Source: Anastrepha obliqua
Lineage: Eukaryota > Arthropoda > Insecta > Diptera > Tephritidae
Length of the DNA: 64,000 bases
Assembly (NCBI RefSeq): GCF_027943255.1
Contig: NC_072893.1
Location: 131,067,784-131,131,783 of the forward strand
Direction: 5' to 3'
Every line of letters starts with the position of its first letter. The first letter of the stretch is position 1. Positions 11,814 to 23,219 of this stretch are shown here, one piece after another. The position numbers were made by a program, and so were the translations under genes. The notes beneath the pieces were generated by a model that saw only the letters and a list, made by a program, of their open reading frames with translations, searched no databases and was not told where the DNA came from.

Positions 11814-14800
11814 TTTTTCGCACCAAAAGGGGAGTAGGGCCAACAAGTGCCATTAAAATGCTATAGGTTTAACTTGATTGGCCTTGGAATCGAAATGAAA
11901 TTTTGAAACAATGACAGTACGAAGAAATTATCTAATATAAAAACGCACGACGATTGTTAGGGTGGGCGGAATACTGTCCAACGCAGTGACACGAGTTATA
12001 CTTTATATCAGGCCGTCTCCAATAGCATTGAATGGTTAGGTTTGTTATCCTAAAGCCTGTGCTCACGCCACAGACGTACGTGGCTATGGCGACGTTGGCG
12101 TATGTATTCACAACAGCTATGGCTGCGCTGGCTCTGCGTAACCAATAAGAGTCTCAATTCAATTGTTCTTGATCTGCCTGCTGGCGGGTTTATTTAAAAA
12201 GGATAACTATAATAACTTGACATTTCCAAGTTATATTACAAAGTTTTTGATTCCTTCAATTTTAACCACTGAAAAACATCTAATGCATATCACCATTTTT
12301 TAACAGTGAAACACAGAGCATAAAATTAAACTAATTAATTTCATTCCAATTTATATGTATTTCATTACTTTATATGGTACTTTTTGAATGACTTTTTATT
12401 ATTTTTCAATAAAGTTCTTCCCTATTTCTTTGAATCGTATAAAATATTTCTATCAATTTACACGATTTTTTGCTGCGTAACAAACACAAGAGTAAAATAT
12501 AAAACACAGGGAATTGTCAAAAGACTTTCAAGCCATTTCAACCACTTAGCTTGATATGCCGCATACTGCAACCGCTGCTGATCGAAAGAGACAAAACTAT
12601 ACCAAAAAGGGGAGTCATTGTGAAGCAACAACACGACCGAAAAAAAGAAAACACGACGAAATGCAAAAACGGCATAAAGATCATTTTTTAAGGTTAGAAT
12701 CATAAGTACGGTAAATTTTTTTTGCAAAAATTATACAAAATTTGTATTTTGACTTCAAATATTCACGGTATATCAGAAGATTTCTTTATGTACCCCTTCT
12801 CAAAATACATACCAATATTTGATTTGACCGAAACAAATGCAACCCTGGGTTTTTCGCAAAAACCGAAAGTATCAAATAAAAAGGAAATTTAAAAATTAGC
12901 CAATTTGTTGCTAGTCTTAAAATGACTTTTTCAAATTAAAACTAGTACTTAAACTTATTTAACACGAGCCAAAGAAAATTTATTATTTTTTTAATTTATT
13001 TATTATTTTTGAAGCAAATGACTTTCTGTATTACTTCGACTTTTACACTATGCGCGCATGACTCGCATAAGATTGCCTCATTTTTTCATTAAGCACTAGT
13101 GGGGAAAACACGTCATATGCCATTTCTCACAACTCTGGATAGAATTTTTAAACTTATTCTGTTTGTTTCATGCTTATTTTTGTCGCATACTTTACGCAAT
13201 ATTATGTTAACTGCGTACACACTTTGATGGTAACACTCAACTCACAAAATTCCACAAAATTTAATCGAGAGCGTTTATGGTCTTGGTGAAAACGATTTTA
13301 CACAAACTGTTTACAGAAATTTACAAGCAAACCAACTCGCGACCTTACATTGCATTAAACAGACAGTTTTCAATAATTCGATGACTACAGCTACGCACAC
13401 AAAAAATCTACTTCCACTTGCTTCGCCTTTCTAACTACTTTACTGCCCCCACTCTAGTCCTTTCCGTTTATCTACGTTTCTTCATTCACGCCGTATTTCC
13501 ACCTTCTGGTTCTGCTTTGCACATTTACACACACACAGCCACCACTTATTTTTTCATTCTGCCGTTGTGGGACTAATTTTCAACACATTTTCTCCTTCAA
13601 GACATTTATTTCAAAACTTGCTTTTAGTTTTTTTAAGTTTTTTCGAGTTCAATAATTATAGTTTGTTAATTTTTAACAGTTTTAAAACATTTTTAATGCA
13701 CGAATTTAACTGCTCAAAATTCACAAGGACTGTGACCAGAAAATCTATTCGAGTTTTTTTCGTTTCGCTTCGCCTTCGCGATGAGCGAGCAAAATTTCCC
13801 TCTGACAGGGTTGATTGCGAGCGCATGATGATATTTCTATGAATCAATTGCTAAAGATCGCAAATATTACTCCGCAATTATAAAAAAGTTTCTATTATGA
13901 AAATATTTTATACCTTTTTATTAATTTAATATTAATATTTAAATATCGTACTCAATTGTCGTATTTAAAAACAACAAACTTTGTGTCAAAAACGCGAAAA
14001 TTTACTTTTTCTTTCTCCTCTCAATAAGTGATCTTGTTTAATTCGTTCATGTGAGATATATCATCTACCTATTGTTGCCCATCTTGCAACCAAGATGGGC
14101 ATGATACTAACCTAGGCATAATTCGGTCGTAAGCTTTAATTTCTCTACAATATCAGCCAATCCTTGTGTATTTCACAATTTTGGGAACCGATTATGTCAG
14201 CGCCACGAATAACAATGCATAAGGAAAAGATGTTACTTGTTTGTGAATATTTGTATTAATTGCTTGTTGGATATTGTGATTTTAAATTAAACAAAATAAA
14301 AATGAAATGACGCAAGAAAGTGCGTTTATGTGTACAATTTCTTGTCTTTGGCAGTTGTCACTTGCCTTCGCTTACTCTTACTCTTTATAAACAAGCAACT
14401 TCTCTTCTTTTAGTTTGTTTATTCGCCGCACCGACTTCACTGGGAAGGTGCAATCTAGTATTATCTTATTCTTATTCAGCGTGTATTTTAATTTAACACA
14501 AATTATTTAAATTTTTCATTTTGAATATTGTTGTTTCTCAATACTAACGGTATTTTCCTGCTCACATCACCCTGGAACCGCAACCCTACTAGCAAGGCAA
14601 ATACGTTGTTGGTCTAATACCACCACTTTGAGTAGATTCACGTTATTATTGCTTAGCATTGTCACGCACTGAACGACCCCAACCGACTTAGTAGTAGAAA
14701 AATCACTCGGAAAGAAAAATTCTGATACGACGAAAAGTTCAAGTGCATCTGCGATCTAATGTGTACAACAGTATAAAATTGCATTCCATGAAGAAATAAG

Positions 14801-15042
14801 TTCAAATAAAAACAAATAAACATCACACATAAACTATTAAAAATTAAATAATTGTCTAAAACATACCTGTGCAACAATATAAAGTCCATTAGAGAAATTT
14901 AATTAGCAACACCATTAACTTTGCTATCGTCATCATTACCTAGTGCAGGCAGGAAAAGTGCAACACACCACCGGCAAGCAAGCAATTGGCAGTAACGATA
15001 CCCATCACAGCAGCTGGGATAGAATTTGAAGTGAAACGAGCC
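11814..15042. other. divergent intergenic and 5' UTR region between the large gene and Pis
   Basis: No protein-coding frame of note. It should hold the transcription starts of the minus-strand large gene and of plus-strand Pis, plus untranslated exons. A possible acceptor on the minus strand (AAACCTATAG, near 11861) precedes the large gene's ATG. A perfect hairpin lies at 14076-14101. I could not place a TATA box or initiator with confidence. Confidence 0.6.
14076..14101. repeat. perfect 11-bp stem hairpin
   Basis: TGCCCATCTTG, a four-base loop CAAC, then CAAGATGGGCA. It stands alone in AT-rich DNA about 0.95 kb before the Pis start codon. It may be a protein-binding palindrome or a scar of a lost element; no function is claimed. 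Confidence 0.6.
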
Positions 15043-17503
15043 ATGGCGGGGTCGGAACATGATAATGTCTTTATTTTCGTACCAAACGTAATTGGTGCGT
15101 AGTAATGCAATTGTAGGGCTACAAAACACTGCTTAGATAGGTCTCATAGTTAACAAGACATTCCATGTTAATTGAATTAGTTTACCTTTTATATATGGCG
15201 TAATATTGTTTGTCTGATTTACGACCATTTATTGATTTTCCATAGATCTACTGGAACGCTAATTTGATTTATTTCTTTTTCACAGGATATGCACGCATTG
15301 TATTGGCACTGATTGCTTTCTGGTTCATGTCAACAAATTATGTTATTGCAGGCTGGTGTTATGTCATTAGTGCACTCCTAGATGCAGTCGATGGGCATGC
15401 GGCGCGTGCTTTTAATCAAAGTGAGTTGCTATAAAGAAATTCATTCATATTAATGTAGGTCTTCGTAGCCATATCTTCAAACTACCTAACTTAAATTATG
15501 TATGTATAAGCTAAAAATAATATGTTAGGCGCAAGATAAACATTTTGGGTGAAGCAAAATTAAATTGAACAACTACTTGTCCAATATGCATTAGCGGCTA
15601 ATACGAAAAGATTACTTGCGCTATCTACAGTGTGTTTGTATGTATATACACTTTAAACATTTAATTTAAAAATATGTGCACACTTGTGTCGCTTACGTAT
15701 GTATGTATAATAAAATTATTAGCAGCCATCCTTATCAGTGGAAAAACATCGTATACCTCTCCTTTTTTGATATGCCAAAAGAAACAGGGTATCTGCATAT
15801 TTATGTAGATATTTATTTATGTTGGCCAGAAATACAGCGTGTCGCGTAACATGATGTTTATAAGCTGCTTTCCTTTCGCAAACGCCGAGCGAATATTGAA
15901 TAAAAAAAATGCCTTTGAATTGAACCTTGTATAAGGTTTAGCAGAACTGCATTATTTTCGATTTGACAAATGTAATAGCATTGTTTTTCAAAGCGTCTCT
16001 CCTAAGAGTATGCAAAATAGTCTGCATCCTTTATAGGAGGGCTAAAAGACAGGCGTCCTGGTACTTCCCATATGTTGGTCAAATTGTTATGCAATTCCAT
16101 GGCTTTTCAAAGCATTTCGCCTAAAGTGTGCAAAATATAATAAAAACAAATTACCTTACTTATATTTAACGCTTGTAAGCTAAGCGACAAGAAACAAAAG
16201 TCCTCTTCTGTTCGCCATTTCCTCGCTCGCTATCTCTATGCTCGATTAACTTGACGAAATTTATCGAGTAAGATTCGCCGCCAGCGAGTATGGCTATAGC
16301 TCATTAGACGCACTGTCTTACCAACACATGTAATTTAAGGCAGCTCTCTTCTCGCATTGCCGACATATCGTCCCCTTAGTATAACAATAGCCTATGTCCT
16401 CATAGGCTATTATTTTTTTATTGAATTTTTAGATTCTCCGTCGTCGATTTTATATGTGGTCAAAATTTTGTCAAATTTTAGTACCACAAAGTGGGTCAAA
16501 ACGTCAGTCAAAAAATAATAAATATTTACAGACATAACGAGATTTGAGTGAGAGCACTTTCGACAAAAAGTTTGAAATTCATTTTCTCAAAACATCAAAC
16601 AATTTATAGGCTATTTTATTACTAAGGGGACGATATGTTCATTTGAACCAGTTGCTTCATCTATTCGCCACTTGCTAAGCCTTGGCGAAAAGAAGAGGCC
16701 TAAAGTCACTTGATCGTAGCTGAATATTTTTTTATTTTCACATACAAATTTTTCGCCTAGAAAGCAGCGGAATTCTCTAACGAGCATAGAAGTAGGGAAT
16801 CGAAAGCGGCCATACATTTTTTAGGATACTTTATAATTTTTTTTTTCTCCCCCAAAGGTACACGTTTTGGTGCCATGTTGGATCAATTAACTGATCGATG
16901 CGGCACCATGGGATTGTTGGTGACACTCAGCTACTTTTATCCGAAGTATATATTCTGGTTCCAAGTGTCAATAGCCATAGATGTCGCCTGCCATTGGCTG
17001 TACATGCAGACGTAAGTATTTACTTATATTCCATTTATTTATCTCTAGGTCTCTAGTTTTACTGTTTTCATAAATTTGTACAGGAGCGTCATGGTTGGCA
17101 AAACATCCCACAAATCATTCAATGTCAATGAAAATGTGATAATGCGCACCTATTATCAAAAAAATGTACTCACATTTATGTGCTGTGCAAATGAACTTTT
17201 TTACGTTTGCTTATATCTCCTGTATTTCACATATGGACCATTAAGTAAGTATTGTTTACATGCGTAAGTACGTATTTTGTATTCTCAAACTTGGAAATAC
17301 TAAATAAATTTTATATTTATTATTCAACAGTCTTTGGACTTTCACTTTTTAAACTTCTGGCTCTCGCTATGGCTCCATTTGCTCTGCTGAAGTCATTTAT
17401 CTCCTGTCTACATGCCTACGTAGCCAGCATTGATTTAGTCGCATTGGATGTGCGTGAACGTGAAGCCAAGCGTCAGAAGGAAGATGGAAAGAAGGCAGAA
17501 TAG
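15043..17503 (+). CDS. Pis: CDP-diacylglycerol--inositol 3-phosphatidyltransferase (phosphatidylinositol synthase)
   Basis: Joins CDP-diacylglycerol to myo-inositol to make phosphatidylinositol at the endoplasmic reticulum, the entry step for all phosphoinositides. Five exons join in phase: 15043-15094, 15286-15420, 16858-17011, 17084-17244 and 17331-17503, giving 224 residues, the usual length for the family. The CDP-alcohol phosphotransferase signature D-x2-D-G-x2-A-R-x8-G-x3-D-x3-D is complete: D50, D53, G54, A57, R58, G67, D71, D75 (from DAVDGHAARAF to LDQLTDR). Hydrophobic segments follow (GLLVTLSYFYP, LTFMCCANELFYVCLYLLYF, LFKLLALAMAPFALL), and the C-terminus is short and charged, as expected for an ER enzyme. 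The start MAGSEHDNVFIFVPNVIGYAR matches family N-termini. Intron 2 contains a MITE. It faces away from the large gene upstream, so the two probably share promoter space. Confidence 0.97.
16363..16638. mobile_element. MITE with long TIRs in Pis intron 2
   Basis: The left end ACATATCGTCCCCTTAGTA... reappears inverted at the right end (TACTAAGGGGACGATATGT). Similarity extends inward to AATAGCCTAT, giving arms of about 33 bp. An inner hairpin AATAGCCTATG...CATAGGCTATT lies next to the left arm. There is no coding capacity and no clear target duplication, so the superfamily is not assigned. Confidence 0.75.
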
Positions 17504-18387
17504 ATTTGCATATAATCATATACGAGTATATCGAATTACGAAAGAAAACGCTTTTCCTGAAAAGTGTGGTTGTTATTAGTTATGATCTGATTTAATTTAT
17601 TTTATTTTATATGCAGTAATTTTTAATTTTTTTTTTAGTGATTTTATTAGTTATTATGAAGTCTTAAATGTACCTTAGTGTTATATTCTTGGATATAGTG
17701 ACGTTAATAGCCCATATTTCTTAGTAAAGTTTTATAAAAAGTGAAACACTATAAACTTCCAGCCTTTTGTTGGCGCTGTAGTATTTTTTGTTGGCATAAT
17801 TGATATACGAGTATGTAAGTAAAGGTAGAGTAAAGTAGAAGTAAAAATGTGTGTAATGATTTACTAAATAACTGCATGCTATCACCATTAATTGTGGAAA
17901 ACCCGCATTTTTTTTAACAAATATAACTTCGTTGTTTATAAATGTGTACAAAAAATATTAGAAAAGTGGCAAACCCAAAACTACCAAAATAGATGTAACA
18001 GAATGTAGCCATGGTGGGCGGATACTTGAATTTGGATCCAATGTAAGATGAAGAGAATTTCAAATTAAGAATTGAACTATAAGTGTTAACCATCACAAAT
18101 ACTAATACCACTTAACATTTGTAACTTTTCAACTATGATAATTGTAATCATACTAGCTGAAGTAAACTACTTTTTATGTAATATGCTTATGTATGCACTA
18201 GAAAAGAATCAGGTTAAACAAAGGAGGATCGAGGTTGAAATTATTGAATGTTAAGAAGGTGGTCCTCCAATTGTAACCTAATCAAATACGTAAGAAATAA
18301 AATTTCATGTTTCAAAGCATTTTTTGATTTTTATTCCAATCATTCATGCTGTTCAAAAAGTAAGTTTTCCATTTTCACTATATATTT
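17504..18387. other. Pis 3' UTR and downstream intergenic DNA
   Basis: AT-rich sequence after the Pis stop codon. No conserved frame, repeat or RNA gene was seen. The next feature is an inserted retrotransposon with its target duplication starting at 18388. Confidence 0.6.
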
Positions 18388-18399
18388 ATATTTAAAAGG

Positions 18400-19963
18400 G
18401 ATTCGCTACCGAGCTGTCAAACCGTACGGTCGCATTTAATTCGTTTGTGCTCTATACTTGCTTCTTTCTGTTCTGCGCTACTTAACCTAAGTTTGCTTTT
18501 TAAAATTTTTTCCACGTGAAATACAAAAAAAAAATTTTCTGTTAAAGCTTTAAACTTACAAATTATTCTGAAAAAAAACGTAATATTCCATCAAAATGCC
18601 CCCCGGGGCCAACAAGCTGGGGGATAATAGGTTTGCACCTTTATCCTCATCTCCCAAAAGCAATCGGAAAAAACCAATAACCGCAACTCTGGATGCATTA
18701 TATGCTGCACCATATCATTCAGCTATAAGAAAATCGCTTCGTGCATTTCCAACATCGCCTATAAAAAATTTATTAGCTGAATCTGGTCTTCCCTCACTAA
18801 GGGATAACATGGAAGACAGTACTATGAAACTCTACCCTAGGATTATTCTTGGTTCCAACAACATGAATCAGCTATATACATATACTATATCACCTAAATT
18901 ACGTAAACTTTGTCATCCACCATGGTTGATGCCTAAAGAATCTTTTATAGACAATCTAGTCCGCCTACCTAAGAACATCACTCCTAATGCGATTTATATC
19001 GCTGAATTTCGAGTAGTCGCGAGCGAATTGAAACATAATAGTTGGAGATTTCTTTACACGGACGGCTCTAAAAACTCAAGTACGTCTTTTGCTGTCGTTA
19101 GCGAGAAAGGTAAGCCGATATCCTATGGGCTGCTTTTCCCTTTCTATTCTATATTTATTGCTGAGGCCACCGCAATTTTTCACGCTGTTCTACATGCTTC
19201 TAAAAACTCTGGAAAGTATGTAATATGTACCGACAGCTTATCATGTTTTCAAGCTATAAAAAATTGCTATAACCAAACTACTGTCATTAATTCAATTAGA
19301 GAATACCTTATTTTATATCAAAAGAAAATTAAGCTAATGTGGGTTCCTAGCCATGCTGGTATAACAGGAAATTTTTACGCAGACGAATTAGCAAAAGATG
19401 CAGCTAACGCGCCCACATTAACACTCAACTTCTTTACAAAATCTGATATATATCGTCTCATCAATGAAAAGAGGCACTCGAAACTCTTCGTCGATTGGAT
19501 TTCTTATAATCATCATTATACAATAGTCAACTCAGCAAGGATCAAACCAGTATATCCTTCAACAATTCCAGCTAACTTTCTCACTCCATACATACGTCTC
19601 CGGATAGGACACACAATAGCTACGCATGCTCACCTCCTTGGTAGCATAAGAACCAATAACTGTCCATTTTGCAACGACGCAGCAACTGTCCTCCACCTAT
19701 TAGAATTTTGCCCAATGCTTCGAGATAAAAGAGAATGTTACTCTAATACGGATCCTATTTCCCTCCTTTCCAGCCCAACTGAGGAAAACATAAAAACCAT
19801 ATATCACTTTCTAAAAGATTGCGACCTATTGAAAAGAATTTAACACAAATCATTCCTTCAACGGCCAGCTGATAGCCTCTGATGCTAGCGCTGCATGTTT
19901 TTTAGGTTGTATATATGTAAATTTACATTGTATAAGCTTATATAAATAAATAAAAATAAATAA
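18400..19963 (+). mobile_element. internally deleted I-type non-LTR retrotransposon, complete with target duplication
   Basis: A 1.56-kb unit: a 196-bp leader, one long ORF (18596-19843), a short 3' UTR and a (TAAA)n tail, all inside a 12-bp target duplication. The ORF starts like the ORF1 protein of the full-length relative at 37671-43109 (MPPGANKLGDNRFAPLS against MAPGATNLGDNRFALLS) and then jumps straight to the end of the reverse transcriptase and the RNase H. Because the deleted form has its own target duplication, it was mobilised as such, probably in trans by an intact relative. It belongs to the I clade by its gag, RNase H and A-rich TAAA tail. Confidence 0.88.
18596..19843 (+). CDS. 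gag N-terminus / RT C-terminus / RNase H fusion protein of a deleted I-type element
   Basis: An open frame of 415 codons with no stop or frameshift, although reverse transcriptase fingers and palm and the endonuclease are absent. Residues 1-30 derive from ORF1. Residues of about 35-120 match the end of the RT region (PYHSAIRKSLRAFPTSPIKN, LLAESGLPSL). RNase H follows at about 150-270 with its acidic residues in place: D in LYTDGSK, E in IAEATAIF, D in CTDSLS and the late D in YADELAKDAAN. A Cys/His cluster (NNCPFCNDAATVLHLLEFCP) follows, as in other I-type ORF2 tails. It could be a short-lived passenger ORF or a retained RNase H-like protein; the sequence alone does not decide. It lies between Pis and the signal peptidase gene, on the same strand. 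Confidence 0.8.
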   Translation: MPPGANKLGDNRFAPLSSSPKSNRKKPITATLDALYAAPYHSAIRKSLRAFPTSPIKNLLAESGLPSLRDNMEDSTMKLYPRIILGSNNMNQLYTYTISPKLRKLCHPPWLMPKESFIDNLVRLPKNITPNAIYIAEFRVVASELKHNSWRFLYTDGSKNSSTSFAVVSEKGKPISYGLLFPFYSIFIAEATAIFHAVLHASKNSGKYVICTDSLSCFQAIKNCYNQTTVINSIREYLILYQKKIKLMWVPSHAGITGNFYADELAKDAANAPTLTLNFFTKSDIYRLINEKRHSKLFVDWISYNHHYTIVNSARIKPVYPSTIPANFLTPYIRLRIGHTIATHAHLLGSIRTNNCPFCNDAATVLHLLEFCPMLRDKRECYSNTDPISLLSSPTEENIKTIYHFLKDCDLLKRI

Positions 19964-20049
19964 ATATTTAAAAGGTGTTGCAATGAATTCTATAAGCTTT
20001 GAGTTAAGACAGTAAAAAGGTCTCCATATAGCCAAATGAATAATGCGTG

Positions 20050-20275
20050 ACTATCACCGGTATAGTTCGGGCTCAAAATGCACTGTGTACATGAAACAGT
20101 AAATGAAAGAAACAGGTTTTTTCTAAAAGCGATCGCCCCACAGCAGGCAATAGAAAACTATAATTGTATTTCTGTCATGAATAAACTCGCAAAAACCAAG
20201 CGGCATTCGGAGGCAGTATAAAAGTTATCGCTTAAGCGATTTTGATCGGAAACCAGGTATATATAATAAGGTGGC
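20050..20275 (+). mobile_element. degraded copy of the tRNA-derived SINE
   Basis: The stretch GTTTTTTCTAAAAGCGATCG, then CCACAGCAGGCAATAGAAAACT...TGTATTTCTGTCATGA, aligns base by base with the body of the SINE at 2421-2732. The pol III boxes and the tail are worn, so the limits are approximate. Confidence 0.6.
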
Positions 20276-20492
20276 TTGAAGCTGAAATTGTAACTGTCCT
20301 TTGTTGTACTTGCTAAAAGACTAAAGTTACTGCTGATTTTATCGGAGTTAAGTAAATATACCTTACACACATACCTCGTTCGTCTCTATTACAGTACCTC
20401 AATTTTGCTACCGAATCAAGGGATTACAGACGCAGCTTAATGTTGTTTCTTTTTCGTCCGACAATGCACACATTGAACATATCTCACATAAT

Positions 20493-20523
20493 CAGCTGCT
20501 TGGCTTTGTTTTCATATCAGCTG
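20493..20523. promoter_or_regulatory. paired CAGCTG E-box motifs upstream of the signal peptidase gene
   Basis: ATCAGCTG occurs at 20491-20498 and 20516-20523, about 100-130 bp before the ATG. CAGCTG E-boxes of this type are enriched in core promoters of fly housekeeping genes. A related palindrome, AATCAGCTGATT, lies at 21476-21487 before Rrp4. Regulatory use is inferred. Confidence 0.35.
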
Positions 20524-20619
20524 TTAATTTACTTACTAAAATCACTGTAATAGAACATTTCTCGAACGTCTATCAAAGTTTATAAAAAAAATGCATAATA
20601 ACTCATAATTCAAGCGAAG

Positions 20620-21189
20620 ATGGTCTCTATATTCTCAAGGATTAAAGACATATTAAAATACAGCGCCATGTATGCCTGCCTTACGCACTGCACTTTCGAA
20701 TATGTCGGCGATTTTGTGGTGGTAAGTTAACTAATAAGTTATTTCATATTCCTTCGATTCTTATTGTCTTGTAATGATTTTCAGTGCAATGGCCCATCGA
20801 TGGAGCCCACACTATACACTAAAAACATCCTGCTGACGGAGCGTATATCAACGCGTTTCCATAATCCGGCTCGGGGGGATATCATTATTGCCGTTTCTCC
20901 CACCGATCCAAAACAGTTCATTTGTAAACGCATTGTGGGCATACCTGGTGATCGGATCGTTTTAAAAAATAATAAAATAGCGACAGGTGTCGGTGCTGTT
21001 GAAACAAGTAAAAAACAAAAGGTAATGGACTTTTCAGAAGAGTACGTGCCGCGTGGCTACATCTGGATAGAGGGTGACAACAGTGAAAACAGTTCGGACT
21101 CACGCTACTATGGCCCAATACCACTGGGGCTTGTTAAAAGTCGAGTAATTTGCCGACTTTGGCCCATAAGCGAAATTCGTATGCTATAA
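20620..21189 (+). CDS. IMMP1L: mitochondrial inner membrane protease subunit 1 (IMP1-like signal peptidase)
   Basis: A serine protease of family S26 that removes sorting signals from proteins entering the intermembrane space, working as a heterodimer with IMP2. Two exons, 20620-20721 and 20785-21189, join in phase 0 across a 63-bp intron, giving 168 residues, typical for the family. The catalytic serine is S39 in CNGPSMEPTL and the catalytic lysine is K82 in FICKRIVGIPGD. The last signature box is GYIWIEGDNSENSSDSRYYG, near residues 120-140. A weakly hydrophobic N-terminal segment (residues of about 8-33) would hold it in the inner membrane. Rrp4 follows on the same strand 630 bp downstream. 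Confidence is high for the family; choosing IMP1 over IMP2 rests on length and the NGPSMEPTL box. Confidence 0.94.
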
Positions 21190-21818
21190 GCCAAACATTT
21201 AACAAATAGAGAAAATAGTCTAATAAATAATAAATTTACAATTTTGAACATCCACAGGTTTACAAATAAAGTGATTAAAAATTTACAATCAGAAAATGCA
21301 TTTTTGAATGAGGTACATGTATATATAGTTAATTTCTCTTGAAGCAGGTACTGATAAACTAATGAGATAACTTACAAGTGTAAAATTTACAAAACACAAA
21401 CGCACATATTCTTGAATGTCGACATTTAAGATAATCGTAAAAATGAAGGCGACTCTATTAAAGGTGGTAGCGGTAAATCAGCTGATTTGTTCTATTTCTT
21501 TCGCTGGCTGTGGCTGTCAGGCCAGAATGAAATTAGGCAAATGCGTTTTTTGTTTTCTACTTTACCATTACTTTGCTTTGACAATTAAACGTACAAAACA
21601 TTGTTGTTTATCTAGTGACTCCAATGCCTGAGTGCGCCTTGGTAAAATATATAGCCAATATATATGGTGTTTGGCAATTTTTCAAAAAAACAAAACATCT
21701 GGCAACTCTATTCGGTGTTCCGCAAGTTGCTCGTGTTGGATTTTGTTGTTTAGTACCAGTTTTTTACAAACTAACTTTCTGTAAAGAACATTATATTATA
21801 TTTGCAGAGTTTGCTATA
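21190..21818 (+). other. intergenic region and 5' leader of Rrp4
   Basis: No gene seen. A strong acceptor (TTATATTTGCAG, ending near 21808) lies eleven bases before the Rrp4 ATG, so a non-coding first exon is likely. The Rrp4 frame stays open far upstream of its ATG, but that part is low-complexity and would be spliced out. The palindrome AATCAGCTGATT (21476-21487) is a candidate promoter element. Confidence 0.55.
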
Positions 21819-22715
21819 ATGACTACCAATGTCAATATACGGTTGGCCATTGATCGTGTCAATATGGGCCTATTGGCACAGAACCAAACGAGAGCACCGC
21901 GTCTTTACACGCCTGGCGAAGTTGTCACCGGCCAGTTCGGTTTCATGAAGGGCCACGGTACCTATGTGGAAGGTGATGATATTAAGGCATCCGTTGCAGG
22001 TGTAATGGAGCAGGTGAATAAGCTTATCTCTATAAAGCCACTTAAAAGTCGTTACGTTGGCGAAATTGGAGATGTTGTTGTGGCTCGCATAACTGAAGTG
22101 CAACAGCGACGCTGGAAGGTGGACACAAACTCACGTTTAGATTCTGTGCTGCTGTTGTCATCTGTAAATCTACCCGGCGGTGAGTTACGCAGACGAGGCG
22201 TTGAAGACGAGCAAATGATGCGGAAATATCTGCAAGAGGGTGATCTTATATCGGCTGAGGTGCAGAATATTTACGACGAAGGCACGTTGTCGCTCTACAC
22301 ACGCAGCTTGAAATATGGCAAACTATCACAAGGAGTGCTTGTAAAAGTATTTCCGTCATTGGTCAAGCGGCGCAAAACACACTTTCACAATCTGACTTGC
22401 GGCGCATCAATTATTCTCGGCAACAATGGTTTTATCTGGATATCGCCTACTGTGAATACCGAATCTGATGGTGGAGATGGTGGTTTTGCACAGAACTTGA
22501 GCGAAGTGATACCACGGGCGGATCGCGAAGTGATTGCGCGATTACGCAACTGCATTTTGGCTTTAGCGCATTGCAAAATGATGCTGTATGACACGAGTAT
22601 ATTGTACGCGTTCGAGGAGTCTATGAAATACGAAGTGCATGAATTGCTGCAGCAGGAAGCTATATTTGATGTAGCATTTCTAACACAACATCGCCTACGA
22701 TTGCAAGAAGAGTAG
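21819..22715 (+). CDS. Rrp4: exosome complex component Rrp4 (EXOSC2)
   Basis: One of the three S1/KH cap subunits of the RNA exosome, which threads RNA into the core for 3'-5' processing and decay in nucleus and cytoplasm. A single coding exon gives 298 residues, the usual size. Features in order: an N-terminal exosome domain with YTPGEVVTGQFGFMKGHGTY (about residues 30-50); an S1 domain with GEIGDVVVARITEVQQRRW (about 85-105) and the family block RLDSVLLLSSVNLPGGELRR (about 110-130); then GDLISAEVQNIYDEGTLSLY and LKYGKLSQGVLVKVFPSLVK; and a C-terminal KH region with GNNGFIWISP. I chose the ATG at 21819 (MTTNVNIRLAIDRV) because it lies just after a splice acceptor and gives the right length. 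AATAAA lies at about 22781, just past the stop. Confidence 0.95.
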   Translation: MTTNVNIRLAIDRVNMGLLAQNQTRAPRLYTPGEVVTGQFGFMKGHGTYVEGDDIKASVAGVMEQVNKLISIKPLKSRYVGEIGDVVVARITEVQQRRWKVDTNSRLDSVLLLSSVNLPGGELRRRGVEDEQMMRKYLQEGDLISAEVQNIYDEGTLSLYTRSLKYGKLSQGVLVKVFPSLVKRRKTHFHNLTCGASIILGNNGFIWISPTVNTESDGGDGGFAQNLSEVIPRADREVIARLRNCILALAHCKMMLYDTSILYAFEESMKYEVHELLQQEAIFDVAFLTQHRLRLQEE

Positions 22716-22874
22716 CAGTAGGCTCTTCGACGGGTATTATTTGTAGTAAACTAGGATGTCTGTACATATCTGCTAACAATAATAAAACGTAAGCATTTTT
22801 TTTCATAAAATGAGATTTTTTTAATTTTTATTTTTTTTTCTTAAATACTGTATAATTTTATTAGGGTTGGTGTC

Positions 22875-23000
22875 GAAATTCTGTATGTACAAAATTCTAA
22901 AAACAAAATTCTGCTTTTTAAAATTCTGCTTTTTTTAAATTCTGCTTTCTAAAATTCTGTATTACAAAATTCTGTATTATATAATTCTGTATTAAAATAT
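22875..23000. repeat. left inverted array of the AAAATTCTG motif
   Basis: About eight near-copies of AAAATTCTG(C/T), separated by short T-rich or A-rich spacers. The complement of this array lies at 27546-27692, so the two form inverted arms around 4.5 kb of internal DNA. Confidence 0.8.
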
Positions 23001-23219
23001 AATGTTAACAATGTTAAAGAGGTAATGTAATTATTTAATTTATTATTATTATTATTTTTTATTACTATTCGTTTCACAATAGATCAGCTCTGGTCGCAGT
23101 GCGTAATGACCTTCTAATAATAATATTATTATTCGAGATATTAAATAAAAAATAATAATAATAATAATTTTTTCTTCAGTTTCGATAGAATCCACAGTAT
23201 TTTTGCTTAGAACTCCTTT

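Larger units (their letters stand above)
18388..19975. repeat. 12-bp target-site duplication bracketing the mini I-type element
   Basis: ATATTTAAAAGG occurs at 18388-18399 and again at 19964-19975, directly next to the 5' end and the (TAAA)n tail of the element. The first A of the right copy could belong to the tail, so the duplication is 11 or 12 bp. The exact match suggests a fairly recent insertion. Confidence 0.85.

Noticed and set aside
14899..15129. Minus-strand frame of 76 codons over the Pis first exon
   Set aside because: It is the complement of the Pis first exon and 5' UTR, and the plus-strand exon is certain.
21615..21818. N-terminal extension of the Rrp4 frame
   Set aside because: Open by chance. 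It does not resemble Rrp4, and a strong splice acceptor lies between it and the conserved ATG.
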